Source: Maricaulis sp048269565
GTDB taxonomy: Bacteria; Pseudomonadota; Alphaproteobacteria; Caulobacterales; Maricaulaceae
Length of the DNA stretch: 64,000 nucleotides
NCBI RefSeq assembly: GCF_048269565.1
Contig: NZ_JBLXIK010000002.1
Span: 248,001 to 312,000, forward strand
Reading direction: 5' to 3'
Shown here: positions 32,118 to 40,737 of the stretch, piece after piece
Layout of the letters: every line of letters begins with the position of its first letter
How positions within the stretch are numbered: the stretch's first letter is position 1
Translations under genes and position numbers: made by a program
Notes under the pieces: generated by a model
Told to the model about the DNA's origin: nothing
The model's input: only the letters and a program-made list of their open reading frames with translations
Database searches by the model: none

Positions 32118-32366
32118 TTATTTCTTGCCACCGGCCGCCGGCGTCACGGCCGCCTGGCGCATCAGATTCATGAAGGTATCGGTCATCTGGCCCCCATAGG
32201 CGTTCCATTGCCGCATCAGCGCATCGGGCTCGAGGGAGCTCATATTCTCTTCCATGCGGCGGATCATCTCATTGGAAAGACGCTCATTGAGCGCCGTGAC
32301 ATCGGGAAGCCCTAAAAAGGCCCGCGCCTCGGCCGGCGTACAATCGACTTCAACATTGACCTTCAT
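32118..32366 (-). CDS. DUF6489 family small protein
   Basis: 82-aa protein beginning MKVNVEVDCTPAEARAFLGLPDV, the signature of a small alphaproteobacterial family (DUF6489) found just upstream of mnmE. The rest is a long amphipathic helix (ALNERLSNEMIRRMEENM and QWNAYGGQMTDTFMNLMRQ) with a Lys-rich tail, reminiscent of phasin-like or structural small proteins. No function is established. It ends a few bases before the mnmE start, so the two are likely co-expressed. Confidence 0.8.
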   Translation of the reverse strand: MKVNVEVDCTPAEARAFLGLPDVTALNERLSNEMIRRMEENMSSLEPDALMRQWNAYGGQMTDTFMNLMRQAAVTPAAGGKK

Positions 32367-32419
32367 CTCGATCTCCCAAAATGTTCAAATAGTCTTATCG
32401 CACAGAATGGAGGCGCACC

Positions 32420-33118
32420 ATGAGCGGGCAGGACATAGAGATCGAATCCGAAGATGGCAATTTTTCCGGCTATCTTTCCGTCCCGGCCTCGGGATCCGGC
32501 CCGGGCGTGCTGGTCCTGCAGGAGATTTTCGGGGTCAATCCGGCGATGCGCTCGATCGCGGACTGGCTCGCCGCCGCAGGCTTCACCGCCCTGTGTCCAG
32601 ATCTGTTCTGGCGGATCGAGCCGGGCATACAGCTTTCCAGCGAAGACGATGCCGGCCTCAAGCGCGCCTTCGAACTGTTCGGACTGTTCAATCACAACAC
32701 CGGACTTCGCGATATCCAGACCAGTCTCGCCACACTGCGCCAGCTTGACGCCTGCACCGGCAAGGCCGGGGCCATCGGCTACTGCCTCGGCGGCCTGCTC
32801 GCCTATCGCACCGCCTGCCATACCGACAGCGATGCCAGTGTCGGCTATTACGGCGTCAGCATCGCGGACCGGATCGGTGAAGCCGCCGGCCTCTCCCGGC
32901 CCCTGATCCTTCATATCGCCGGCGATGATGAATTCGTGCCGCCCGAGGCCCAGAACCGGATGCATGCCGGCCTCGGAAGCAACCCCCTGGTCACCCTGTA
33001 TGACTACCCCGGTCAGCATCACGCCTTCGCACGCCCCGATGGTGACCATTACGATGCGGCCAGCGCCGGCCTGGCCAATCAGCGTACACTGGTGTTTCTG
33101 CGCCAGCATCTAGCCTGA
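32420..33118 (+). CDS. dienelactone hydrolase family protein
   Basis: 232-aa alpha/beta hydrolase of the carboxymethylenebutenolidase type. Active-site pieces: the nucleophile cysteine in GAIGYCLGGLLAY, the aspartate in IAGDDEFV and the histidine in PGQHHAFARP, i.e. a Cys-Asp-His triad. It also has the conserved GVLVLQEIFGVN strand-turn. GGAGG precedes the ATG. Natural substrate unknown; chromosomal homologues are common outside aromatic degradation pathways. It interrupts the otherwise minus-strand run between rho and mnmE. Confidence 0.88.
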   Translation: MSGQDIEIESEDGNFSGYLSVPASGSGPGVLVLQEIFGVNPAMRSIADWLAAAGFTALCPDLFWRIEPGIQLSSEDDAGLKRAFELFGLFNHNTGLRDIQTSLATLRQLDACTGKAGAIGYCLGGLLAYRTACHTDSDASVGYYGVSIADRIGEAAGLSRPLILHIAGDDEFVPPEAQNRMHAGLGSNPLVTLYDYPGQHHAFARPDGDHYDAASAGLANQRTLVFLRQHLA

Positions 33119-33138
33119 GACCGGGCCCTGCAGGCCCC

Positions 33139-33771
33139 TCAGTCGGCCGAACTGGCAATCGCCCAACCCGGCCGGCTGGTCATGCGGCTGAAATAGGTTT
33201 TCAGGTTCTCCGGGGCATCGCCAAACTGACGGATCAGTTTCAGCAGATAGAACATATAGGTGATCGAGATATCGGCGGCCGTGATGCGCTCGCCAGCGAT
33301 GAACTCGCGATCACCGACCCCGTGTTCCGAGGCAAATCGGAGCAATTTATCGGTCTCGTATTTCGCCCATTGCGCCAGGTTGGCGTCGCGCTTGTCCTCC
33401 GGCAGTAATTGCGTGTGCGCCAACAACAGCGATACCGGCATGGTCATCCCGCTTTCGCCAAAATGCAGCCAGTGCAGGAAGCGGCCGTAATCCGCCTCAT
33501 CAGGCGTCACATCAAGCGGGCTCGGTCCATAGCGGCCGAGCAGATATTGCATGATCGCGATCGAATCGAGCACGATCTCATCGCCATCCTTCAGCGCCGG
33601 TACCTTGCGCAGGGGGTGGATCAGGGCATAGCTCTCATCGCCGGCCGGCCGCGCTGCAAACTGCACCGTGTGGAGCGTGTAGGGCAGGCCCATTTCCTCA
33701 AGCAGCCAGCGCACCCGGATCGAGCGGGTTTGCGGGGCATGATAGAGTGTCAGATCAGGCGTCGGTGCCAT
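33139..33771 (-). CDS. glutathione S-transferase family protein
   Basis: 210-aa GST. The N-terminal thioredoxin-like domain has LYHAPQTRSIRVRWLLEEMGLPY and the conserved cis-proline and Glu/Asp-Ser turn (RKVPALKDGDEIVLDSIAIMQYL). The C-terminal helical domain carries FIAGERITAADISITYMFYLL. The start at ATG 33771 has GGAGG eight bases upstream; the frame is open further (33897) but without family sequence. It is convergent with the dienelactone-hydrolase gene and follows rho at a distance. Confidence 0.88.
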   Translation of the reverse strand: MAPTPDLTLYHAPQTRSIRVRWLLEEMGLPYTLHTVQFAARPAGDESYALIHPLRKVPALKDGDEIVLDSIAIMQYLLGRYGPSPLDVTPDEADYGRFLHWLHFGESGMTMPVSLLLAHTQLLPEDKRDANLAQWAKYETDKLLRFASEHGVGDREFIAGERITAADISITYMFYLLKLIRQFGDAPENLKTYFSRMTSRPGWAIASSAD

Positions 33772-33884
33772 CGGGTCATCCTCCGGATAAATTCGCCCAA
33801 TCCAACCGCCAATCACGCCACGTGAAAAGTGATCTCTTCCGGATCGCTGCCATACACGCCTATCCTCCTGAGGGAAGAAATACA

Positions 33885-33919
33885 AAAAGCCCGCCAAAAC
33901 AACGTTCTGGCGGGCTTTT
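33885..33919 (-). terminator. intrinsic terminator after rho
   Basis: Perfect 12-bp stem AAAAGCCCGCCA (33885-33896) and TGGCGGGCTTTT (33908-33919), with an 11-nt loop. Read on the minus strand it ends in a TTTTTG run, 24 bp beyond the rho stop codon, so it terminates rho; its A/T symmetry would allow some function in the other direction. Confidence 0.9.
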
Positions 33920-33942
33920 GTCAGTAACAGTCAGGATTCGGA

Positions 33943-35247
33943 TCAGGTATTCATCGAATCGAAGAATTCGTCATTTGTCTTGGTCTGACGCAATTTATCG
34001 AGCAGGAATTCGATTGCATCCTGGGCGCCCATCGGATTGAGGATACGGCGCAGCACATACATTTTCTGCAATTGCGCCTTGTCGACCAGGAGTTCCTCTT
34101 TCCGCGTACCGGATTTGAGGATGTCGATCGCCGGGAAGACGCGCTTGTCGGCGACCTTGCGGTCCAGCACGATTTCCGAATTGCCGGTACCCTTGAACTC
34201 TTCGAAGATGACTTCGTCCATCCGGCTGCCGGTATCGATCAGCGCCGTTGCAATGATCGTCAGCGAACCGCCATGTTCGATATTGCGGGCGGCACCGAAG
34301 AAACGTTTCGGCCGCTGCAGCGCATTGGCGTCCACACCGCCCGTCAGCACCTTGCCAGAGCTCGGAACGACCGTGTTATAGGCCCGGCCAAGGCGGGTGA
34401 TGGAATCGAGCAGGATGACAACGTCACGGCCGTGTTCGACCAGGCGCTTGGCTTTCTCGATCACCATCTCGGCAACCTGGACGTGGCGCGTCGCCGGTTC
34501 GTCGAAGGTCGAGGAGATCACCTCGCCCTTCACCGTGCGCTGCATGTCGGTGACCTCTTCCGGTCGCTCATCGATCAGCAGGACCATCAGATAACAATCG
34601 GGGTGATTGGTCTCGATCGCGTGGGCAATGTTTTGCAGCAGAACGGTTTTACCGGTCCGCGGCGGCGCGACGATCAGGCCGCGCTGGCCCTTGCCGAGCG
34701 GCGCCACGATATCGATCACACGGCCGGACCGATCCTTGACCGTCGGGTCAGCCAGCTCGATCACGAAGCGGGATTCGGGATAGAGCGGCGTGAGATTGTC
34801 GAAATGCACCTTGTGGCGGGCGCTTTCCGGTTCCTGGAAATTTATCGTGCTGATCTTCAGCAACGCGAAATAGCGTTCGCCATCGCGCGGACTGCGGATC
34901 TCACCCTCAACCGTATCGCCCGTCCGCAGACCGAATTTACGGATCTGGGTCGGCGAAACGTAGATATCATCGGGACCGGCCAGGTAATTGGCCTCCGGCG
35001 AGCGCAGGAAACCGAACCCGTCCTGCAGCACTTCCAGAACACCGCCGCCATGGATCTCGACGCCGCGTTCGGCGAAGGCCTTCAGGATGGCAAACATCAT
35101 CGCCTGCTTGCGCAATGAGGATGCATTTTCGATTTCAAGCGCTTCGGCGAATTCGAGCAATTCTGTCGGCTTTTTGAGTTTCAGGTCCTGCAACGTCATG
35201 CGCTGCAGGCCTTCGAGCAATGCCGGCGTGGTTGTTTGGTCGGTCAT
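33943..35247 (-). CDS. rho: transcription termination factor Rho
   Basis: 434-aa hexameric RNA helicase. The N-terminal RNA-binding cold-shock domain includes EVLQDGFGFLRSPEANYLAGPDDIYVSP; the P-loop is GLIVAPPRTGKTVL (arginine where many Rho proteins have lysine); later motifs MVLLIDERPEEVTDMQR and DSITRLGRAYN are the Walker B and Q-loop regions, and GGVDANALQRPKRFFGAARN is the R-loop. ATG 35247 (MTDQTTTP) is chosen over a TTG two codons upstream. It is the boundary between hem genes and the mnm-par block. Confidence 0.97.
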   Translation of the reverse strand: MTDQTTTPALLEGLQRMTLQDLKLKKPTELLEFAEALEIENASSLRKQAMMFAILKAFAERGVEIHGGGVLEVLQDGFGFLRSPEANYLAGPDDIYVSPTQIRKFGLRTGDTVEGEIRSPRDGERYFALLKISTINFQEPESARHKVHFDNLTPLYPESRFVIELADPTVKDRSGRVIDIVAPLGKGQRGLIVAPPRTGKTVLLQNIAHAIETNHPDCYLMVLLIDERPEEVTDMQRTVKGEVISSTFDEPATRHVQVAEMVIEKAKRLVEHGRDVVILLDSITRLGRAYNTVVPSSGKVLTGGVDANALQRPKRFFGAARNIEHGGSLTIIATALIDTGSRMDEVIFEEFKGTGNSEIVLDRKVADKRVFPAIDILKSGTRKEELLVDKAQLQKMYVLRRILNPMGAQDAIEFLLDKLRQTKTNDEFFDSMNT

Positions 35248-35470
35248 GATCAATCTGTTTTTTCAGGCAGGGAAAACCGATTCCCGGACGGGAACAGGCT
35301 GGTACAAGCAAACCGGGTGCCAAGGTTCAAGCATGGTCCCGAAGCGTGAGGATTGGGCAAGCGCCTGTTGCAGAGGCTGGCTTGACCGAAAAGGAGAGGA
35401 TCCACGTGTGGAGTCGTGCAAGGCTTGCCATGCAGAACTGCGACCGTCAAGCGCCCAGTGGCTCCGGCCC

Positions 35471-35929
35471 CTAGCGCAGGGCCACGACAGCGATGAACAC
35501 AATCAGGATAGCGGCGAGGAAAGGCATTTCATTGAGAATGCGATAGGAGCGATCCGGCCAGTCATTGCTGCCGTCCTGGAAGCGCTTGTAGCGCAGCGCC
35601 AGAACATGGTGCAGCCCGGTCATCACGGAAACCAGCGCGAATTTCCCGAACCAGGCGAAGCTGACAAACACTGCCCAGCTCCCGGCGCGCTCGGCATTCG
35701 CCCATACCAGCAACAAACCGAATATCCACGCGGCAATCATCGCCGGGTTCATAATGATTTTGAGCAGACGCTGTTCCTGAAGCTTCAGCGTTGAATCCAG
35801 CTCCCCGCCGGGAATGGCGCTGCAGTGATAGACAAACAGGCGCGGCAGATAGAGCAAGCCCGCCATCCAGGCGATGACAGCAAGGATATGCAGGGCCCGA
35901 AGCCAGTCATAGGCGGCGAGGATCATCAT
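35471..35929 (-). CDS. hemJ: protoporphyrinogen oxidase HemJ
   Basis: 152-aa membrane enzyme (UPF0093) that oxidises protoporphyrinogen IX, replacing HemG/HemY in many alphaproteobacteria. Four hydrophobic segments; the conserved histidine is in WLRALHILAVIAWMAGLLYLPRLFVYH and a later conserved segment is FALVSVMTGLHHVLAL. It follows hemH by three bases, so hemE-hemH-hemJ are one operon. The 223 bp between it and rho contain no gene. Confidence 0.9.
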   Translation of the reverse strand: MMILAAYDWLRALHILAVIAWMAGLLYLPRLFVYHCSAIPGGELDSTLKLQEQRLLKIIMNPAMIAAWIFGLLLVWANAERAGSWAVFVSFAWFGKFALVSVMTGLHHVLALRYKRFQDGSNDWPDRSYRILNEMPFLAAILIVFIAVVALR

Positions 35930-35932
35930 GAT

Positions 35933-36994
35933 TCAAACCTCGTTCGGAGCGTTCGGGCAAGCCGGACAGGAGGCCGGGCAAAGCCGGGTCCCGCCTGCAG
36001 GCGCCAGGCCCTCCGGAGAAGCTAGCGCCTGCTCGATCATGGCGACAAGCGCTTCGATGAAGCCTGGCGTCGTTCCCAGCGCGGGCACGCGCGAATAGCC
36101 GGCAACCCCGCTGGCCTCCGCCAATTCGGCATATTCCTCATCGAGCTCGACCAGGGTCTCGATATGCTCGGACACGAAGGCAATCGGTGTCAGCACGACA
36201 TGCCGGGCCTCGGCGCCTGCCTGGCGCACCGCATCATCGGTTGAGGGCCCGATCCATTTCATCGGCCCCACCCGGCTCTGGTAACAGACCTGCCAGTCCG
36301 GCAATTCCGGCAGCAGGGCAGCTACCGCCGCCGCAGTCTGTTCGATCTGCCATTGATAGGGGTCCCCGGCCGCAATCACCTTTTCCGGCAAGCCGTGGGC
36401 CGAGAACAGCAAGCGGGCATTCTGCGGAGCGCCGGCAGCCTGCCAGCTTTCCCGGATGGCATCGGCATGGGCTTTCACAAAGCCCGACTCGACCGGATAA
36501 CAGCACACAGTATGAGTTTCCGGCCCGCCCGCCTTGCGCCAGGCCCCCAGGGAAGAGCCGGTCGTCGTGGTGGAAAAATGCGGATAGAGCGGCAAAAGCA
36601 CGGTCTCGTCCGGCTGCCAGTCCGTAACCTCGCGGGCCACATCTTCCGTAAAAGGGTGCCAGTACCGCATCGCCGGCCAGATCCGCACGTCACGGTCCGG
36701 AAAACGTTCGGCCAGATATGGCTCGAGCGCCGCGATCTGGGCCCTGGTTTCCGGCAGAAGCGGGGAGCCGCCGCCCATCTTGGCATAATTGGCGCGCGCC
36801 GGTTTGGCCCGCAGTGTCGAAATCAACCAGGCCAGCCCCTCACGAACCGGTGTCGGAGCACCAATGATCGCAGGATCGCGGAACAGGTTGCGCAAAAACG
36901 GCTTTACGGCTTCCGGCCCATCCGGTCCGCCCAGATTGAACAGGACAATGGCGAGTTTTCCGCCTGGTCTGGTCATGGTCTGCTCCGTTGTCAC
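35933..36994 (-). CDS. hemH: ferrochelatase
   Basis: 353-aa enzyme inserting iron into protoporphyrin IX. The N-terminal LAIVLFNLGGPDGPEAVKPFLRN, the catalytic histidine in LLFSAHGLPEKVI, and the acidic EHIETLVELDEEY helix are intact. The C-terminus adds a short tail with cysteines (RLCPASCPACPNAPNEV), the position of the [2Fe-2S] ligands in some bacterial ferrochelatases. The ATG overlaps the hemE stop. Confidence 0.95.
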   Translation of the reverse strand: MTTEQTMTRPGGKLAIVLFNLGGPDGPEAVKPFLRNLFRDPAIIGAPTPVREGLAWLISTLRAKPARANYAKMGGGSPLLPETRAQIAALEPYLAERFPDRDVRIWPAMRYWHPFTEDVAREVTDWQPDETVLLPLYPHFSTTTTGSSLGAWRKAGGPETHTVCCYPVESGFVKAHADAIRESWQAAGAPQNARLLFSAHGLPEKVIAAGDPYQWQIEQTAAAVAALLPELPDWQVCYQSRVGPMKWIGPSTDDAVRQAGAEARHVVLTPIAFVSEHIETLVELDEEYAELAEASGVAGYSRVPALGTTPGFIEALVAMIEQALASPEGLAPAGGTRLCPASCPACPNAPNEV

Positions 36995-38028
36995 GATGAC
37001 CGGCGAATGCGCGCCAGCAATTGCTCGACATGAGCGATGGGCACATCGGGCGTGATGCCATGACCCAAATTGAAGATATGCGGTCGCCCTTCCCAGGCAG
37101 CCAACAAGCGATCAATCTCGGAGTCGAGCGCAGACCCACCTGCCCGCAAAACCGATGGATCGAGATGGCCTTGAACCGGGAGGCTGTCCGGCAATACCGA
37201 GCGGGCCCACTCAGGTTGGACGGCGGTGTCGAGTGCCAAGGCCGTCACCCCGGTTTCCTTGGCGTAGCGCGGATAAAGCGTTCCGGCGCCGCGTGGAAAG
37301 CCGATGATCGGCACCATCACGCCAGCCGCGCGTACCTGGTCTACAATCCGCTTGGTCGGCCGGATGATAACGCGCTCGAACAGGGGCTCTGGCAGGCCTT
37401 CAGCCCAGCTGTCGAACAGCTTGAGAACCTCGGCGCCGGCATGGGCCTGCATGATGAGGTATTCGGCCGTCGCGTCCGCGATACGGTCGAGCATGCCGTC
37501 GAATGCGACCGGATTGCTCCAGGCCGCGACACGGGTCGCATAGCGATCCTTCGATCCGCCTCCCTCGACCATATAGGTCGCGACCGTCCAGGGCGATCCC
37601 GCAAAGCCGATCAGCGTCGTATTCGCCGGCAATTGCGGCTTCACCAGCCGCAGCGTCTCGCCAATCGGTGCGAGAACTTCAGCGACACGACCCTGATCGA
37701 GGCCTTCGAATTCAGCCGGATCGAACGGATCGAGTTTCGGACCTTCGCCGGTCACGAACCAGACCTTGCGTCCCAGTGCGATCGGGATGAGCAGAATATC
37801 GGCGAACATGATGGCGGCATCGAACCCGAACCGCCGGATCGGCTGCAATGTAACCTCCGCTGCAAGTTCCGGCGTGAAGCAGAAATCGATGAAATTGGCA
37901 GCCTTTGCCCTGACCTCACGATATTCCGGCAGATAGCGTCCTGCCTGCCGCATCAGCCAGACTGGAGGTGGGGATTGGGTCTCGCCGGCGAGGACGGCGA
38001 GAAGCGGTTTTTCGGAAGTGCGTGTCAT
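36991..38028 (-). CDS. hemE: uroporphyrinogen decarboxylase
   Basis: 345-aa enzyme of the haem pathway that decarboxylates four acetate side chains. Diagnostic WLMRQAGRYLPEYREVRA (with the binding arginines), later the GFAGSPWTVATYMVEGGGSKD loop, and IIGFPRGAG. It is transcribed away from the origin gap; in Caulobacter the same gene borders Cori and its promoters lie inside the origin. Confidence 0.96.
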   Translation of the reverse strand: MTRTSEKPLLAVLAGETQSPPPVWLMRQAGRYLPEYREVRAKAANFIDFCFTPELAAEVTLQPIRRFGFDAAIMFADILLIPIALGRKVWFVTGEGPKLDPFDPAEFEGLDQGRVAEVLAPIGETLRLVKPQLPANTTLIGFAGSPWTVATYMVEGGGSKDRYATRVAAWSNPVAFDGMLDRIADATAEYLIMQAHAGAEVLKLFDSWAEGLPEPLFERVIIRPTKRIVDQVRAAGVMVPIIGFPRGAGTLYPRYAKETGVTALALDTAVQPEWARSVLPDSLPVQGHLDPSVLRAGGSALDSEIDRLLAAWEGRPHIFNLGHGITPDVPIAHVEQLLARIRRSS

Positions 38029-38337
38029 TGGGCCTGATTAGTCTGGTCTGACCGATCATTCAATGCGGCCCTTTCACTCATATAGATATATGTTTTTTTA
38101 GAGTCGTAATTGTAGGGCCGTGAAAACCGGGGAGGTCCGGATTTATCCAGTCATACCAAAAACTATATCCACCCTTTGCCGGATTGCGATGTACGAGCAG
38201 CGCAGGCGCTATAAATACGGGCAGGCGCTAAAAAACAAAAACTTACAGACGATAGATTTGTTGAAATCTCAGGGGAATATTGTTGAAATAAGACCCCAAA
38301 TCACCAATTCCCAACCGGTTTTGCACACGGCAGCAGA

Positions 38338-38346
38338 TGTGGATAG
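38338..38346 (-). promoter_or_regulatory. strong DnaA-box-like site
   Basis: TGTGGATAG on the plus strand, eight of nine bases of the TGTGGATAA consensus. It is the best match in the origin gap. Confidence 0.65.
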
Positions 38347-38431
38347 ACGTGTGGGTAGTACCGGGTCATACCCGGTGAAACCCACAATCCCGGACGTCCG
38401 GGTCCGTCCCTGGGGACAATTGCCCTAGTTA

Positions 38432-38446
38432 TTAACAAAACGTAAA
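38432..38446 (+). promoter_or_regulatory. CtrA-like box in origin
   Basis: TTAA-CAAAACG-TAAA, one mismatch from TTAA-N7-TTAA, 23 bp before the PPSR start codon. CtrA binding to the origin silences replication in Caulobacter swarmer cells; here this is inference from the motif. Confidence 0.45.
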
Positions 38447-38468
38447 CGCTCTTGAGGCCGCTATCATC

Positions 38469-39308
38469 ATGTCCACCACATCGAGGCCACGGCTGAACAC
38501 ATCATTCCATATCCACATGGTTTCCGATTCGACCGGCGAAACCCTGATGGAAGTGATGCGCGCCTCGGTCGCTCAGTTTGAACACACCAATCCGCTGGAG
38601 CATCTCTATGCGCTGGTGCGTTCCTCGCGGCAGCTTGATCGTGTCCTCGAGGAAATCGAAGGCTATCCCGGTGTTGTCATGTACACGATCGTCAATCCGG
38701 ATCTGCGCCGCGAGCTGGAATCGCGCTGCGCTGATCTCGGCGTGCCGGCCATTGCAATCCTCGATCCGATGCTGGCGACACTGAGCACCTATCTCGGTCG
38801 AGCGATGGCCAGTCGCGCCGGGGCGCAGCGAGCGCTTGACGCTGACTATTATCACCGGATGGATGCCCTCAACTTCGCCATGGCTCATGATGACGGCCAG
38901 GGCGATAATTTCGAGAATGCGGATATTATCCTGCTCGGCGTCAGCCGGACGTCCAAGACCCCGACCAGCATCTATCTGGCCCACCGCGGCTATCGTGCGG
39001 CCAATATTCCACTCGTTCGCGGCGTGCCGGCACCGGAATTCCTGTTTGAGCTTCGCCATCCCCTGATTGTCGGCCTGACGGCGTCGCCAGAGCGGATTGT
39101 CCAGATCCGGCGGAACCGGCTTTTGACCCTCAATGAGGACCGCTCGACCGACTATATCGATGATTTCGCGGTGCGTGATGAAATCGTCGAAGCCAAGCGC
39201 CTCTATGCCAAGCATGGCTGGCCCAATATCGATGTTACCCGACGTTCGGTGGAAGAGACTGCGGCCAAGATCATCAACATGCTCAACGAAAAGCGAGGCC
39301 GCCAATGA
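38469..39308 (+). CDS. pyruvate, water/phosphate dikinase regulatory protein (PPSR)
   Basis: 279-aa bifunctional ADP-dependent kinase/phosphorylase of the DUF299 family that controls PEP synthase or PPDK by phosphorylating a threonine. N-terminal HMVSDSTGETLMEVMRA; P-loop GVSRTSKTPTSIYLA; the later VVGLTASPERIVQIRRNRL-type segment (here PLIVGLTASPERIVQIR). It is the first gene right of the origin, as in Caulobacter. Four-base ATGA overlaps link PPSR, maf, aroE, coaE and dnaQ. Confidence 0.93.
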   Translation: MSTTSRPRLNTSFHIHMVSDSTGETLMEVMRASVAQFEHTNPLEHLYALVRSSRQLDRVLEEIEGYPGVVMYTIVNPDLRRELESRCADLGVPAIAILDPMLATLSTYLGRAMASRAGAQRALDADYYHRMDALNFAMAHDDGQGDNFENADIILLGVSRTSKTPTSIYLAHRGYRAANIPLVRGVPAPEFLFELRHPLIVGLTASPERIVQIRRNRLLTLNEDRSTDYIDDFAVRDEIVEAKRLYAKHGWPNIDVTRRSVEETAAKIINMLNEKRGRQ

Positions 39309-39895
39309 GCCGTCTGATCCTGGCCTCGGGCAGTCAGATCCGCCGTCAGATACTCCAGGATGCCGGGATCGCCTTCGAGACGATCAAGTCGGATGTTGAT
39401 GAGGATGCGCTCAAGTCGCAGCATGCCGGCCTGTCGCCCGCCGAAATGGCGGTTCTGCTTGCCCATGCCAAGGCCAGCCAGGTGTCGCGGCAAAATCCGG
39501 ATGCTTATGTGCTCGGTGCTGATCAGACCATGGAGCTTGATGGGCAGTTACTCGACAAATTGCCCAATCGTGATCTTGCCCGGCAGCGCCTTCTGGCCAT
39601 GCGAGGCCAGGCGCACCAGCTGCATGCCGGTCTCGCCCTGGTGCGTGGCGGCGAGCCGGTCTGGCAACACCAGCAGAGCTCGACCCTGTGGGTGCGGCCT
39701 TTTACAGACGAATTCCTCGGTCACTATCTCGACCGGGCCGGCGATGAATTGACCGCCAGCGTCGGCGCCTATGCATTTGAGGGTCTGGGCGCACAATTGT
39801 TCGAGCGTGTTGATGGCGAGTTTCACGCCGTGCTTGGCCTGCCGCTCGTGCCCTTGCTGGGTGCCTTGCGCGAACACGGGGTATTGTTGAAATGA
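39305..39895 (+). CDS. maf: Maf-family nucleotide pyrophosphatase
   Basis: 196-aa house-cleaning pyrophosphatase. Start motif LILASGSQIRRQILQDAGI (the usual S-PRR is SQIRR here, a variant seen in alphaproteobacteria); catalytic aspartate in VLGADQTMELDG; QLLDKLPNRDLARQRLLAMRGQAHQL. The substrate class (dTTP/UTP or m7GTP) cannot be decided from reading. Coupled to PPSR and aroE. Confidence 0.88.
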   Translation: MSRLILASGSQIRRQILQDAGIAFETIKSDVDEDALKSQHAGLSPAEMAVLLAHAKASQVSRQNPDAYVLGADQTMELDGQLLDKLPNRDLARQRLLAMRGQAHQLHAGLALVRGGEPVWQHQQSSTLWVRPFTDEFLGHYLDRAGDELTASVGAYAFEGLGAQLFERVDGEFHAVLGLPLVPLLGALREHGVLLK

Positions 39896-40737
39896 GGCCG
39901 ACCGGTGCCGCCCGGATAGCAGGTGTGGTCGGTGATCCGATTGCGCATTCGCTGTCGCCGAGCCTGATGTCGGCCTGGATCGAGGCGGCTGGTCTCAATG
40001 CTGTCTATACGCCCTACCGGGTTGCCGGCGAGCAGGCGGCGGAGTTTTTTCGGGCGCTTGCCGCAAGCCAATGCGCCGGCCTCAATGTTACGCTGCCACA
40101 CAAGCAGACGGCCCTGGCGGTCAGCGATGAAGCCAGCGCCGCTGCGCGCGCCATCGGTGCTGCCAATCTCCTGACATTCCGCGATGGCCGAATTCACGCC
40201 GACAATACGGACGCAGCCGGATTTCTCAATGCCCTGAAGGTCAGCCAGGTTGAGCCTTCGCGTGGCCCTGTACTGATCCTGGGCGCCGGCGGCGCGGCGC
40301 GCGCGATCCTTTATGCGCTGGTCGAGGCCGGTGCGCCCGAGATCCGGCTCAGCAATCGCAGCCGCGCCAATGCCCGGGCCATGGCCGATGACCTTGCACC
40401 GGGCGCGCAAATTCACGATTGGGACCGGCGGGACGACGCCCTGGCCGGCGCCTCGCTGGTCGTCAATGCCACATCGCTGGGCCTGTCCGGCGGCGAGGAT
40501 CTTGTGTTTGACTGGAGCCGGGCACCGGGCGATGCCGTGGTGGCTGACAGCGTCTACAAACCGCTCGAGACCGGTTTTCTGCGAGATGCTGCGGCGCGTG
40601 GGCTGAAAACCATCCATGGCCTTGGCATGCTGATTGGTCAGGCCCGGCCTAGCTTTGCAGCCTTTTACGGCGCGTCGCCGCCTGAAACGGTGGAGGCCGA
40701 GGCGCTGCTGGTCTCCTTGCTGGAGGCAGCCGAATGA
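39892..40737 (+). CDS. aroE: shikimate dehydrogenase
   Basis: 281-aa NADPH-dependent enzyme of aromatic amino-acid synthesis. Shikimate-binding HSLSPSLMSAWIEAAGLNAVYTPYRV; catalytic lysine in LNVTLPHKQTAL and aspartate in ADNTDAAGFLNAL; Rossmann GAGGAARAILYAL; and late NATSLGLSGGEDL. Overlaps maf and coaE by four bases. Confidence 0.95.
   Translation: MRPTGAARIAGVVGDPIAHSLSPSLMSAWIEAAGLNAVYTPYRVAGEQAAEFFRALAASQCAGLNVTLPHKQTALAVSDEASAAARAIGAANLLTFRDGRIHADNTDAAGFLNALKVSQVEPSRGPVLILGAGGAARAILYALVEAGAPEIRLSNRSRANARAMADDLAPGAQIHDWDRRDDALAGASLVVNATSLGLSGGEDLVFDWSRAPGDAVVADSVYKPLETGFLRDAAARGLKTIHGLGMLIGQARPSFAAFYGASPPETVEAEALLVSLLEAAE

Larger units (their letters stand above)
38029..38468. other. 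oriC: chromosomal replication origin (predicted)
   Basis: A 440-bp gap without a credible gene, between hemE and PPSR, exactly where Caulobacterales place their origin. DnaA-box-like words: TGTGGATAG (38338-38346, one mismatch to TGTGGATAA), TTATCCAGT (38143-38151), ATATCCACC (38165-38173) and TGTGGGTAG (38350-38358). AT-rich tracts at 38079-38100 and 38210-38290 could unwind. A CtrA-like half-matching box TTAA-N7-TAAA lies at 38432-38446 and a GANTC (CcrM) site GAGTC at 38101-38105. Also present: a direct repeat GCAGGCGCTA at 38202 and 38221 (19-bp period), ACCGGGT-CAT-ACCCGGT at 38360-38376 and CCCGGACGTCCGGG at 38389-38402. A 102-aa ORF over it (38120-38428) is judged spurious. Confidence 0.88.

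Noticed and set aside
38120..38428. 102-aa ORF across the origin gap
   Set aside because: It lies over DnaA-like boxes and palindromes, has no ribosome site or recognisable domain, and has atypical composition.
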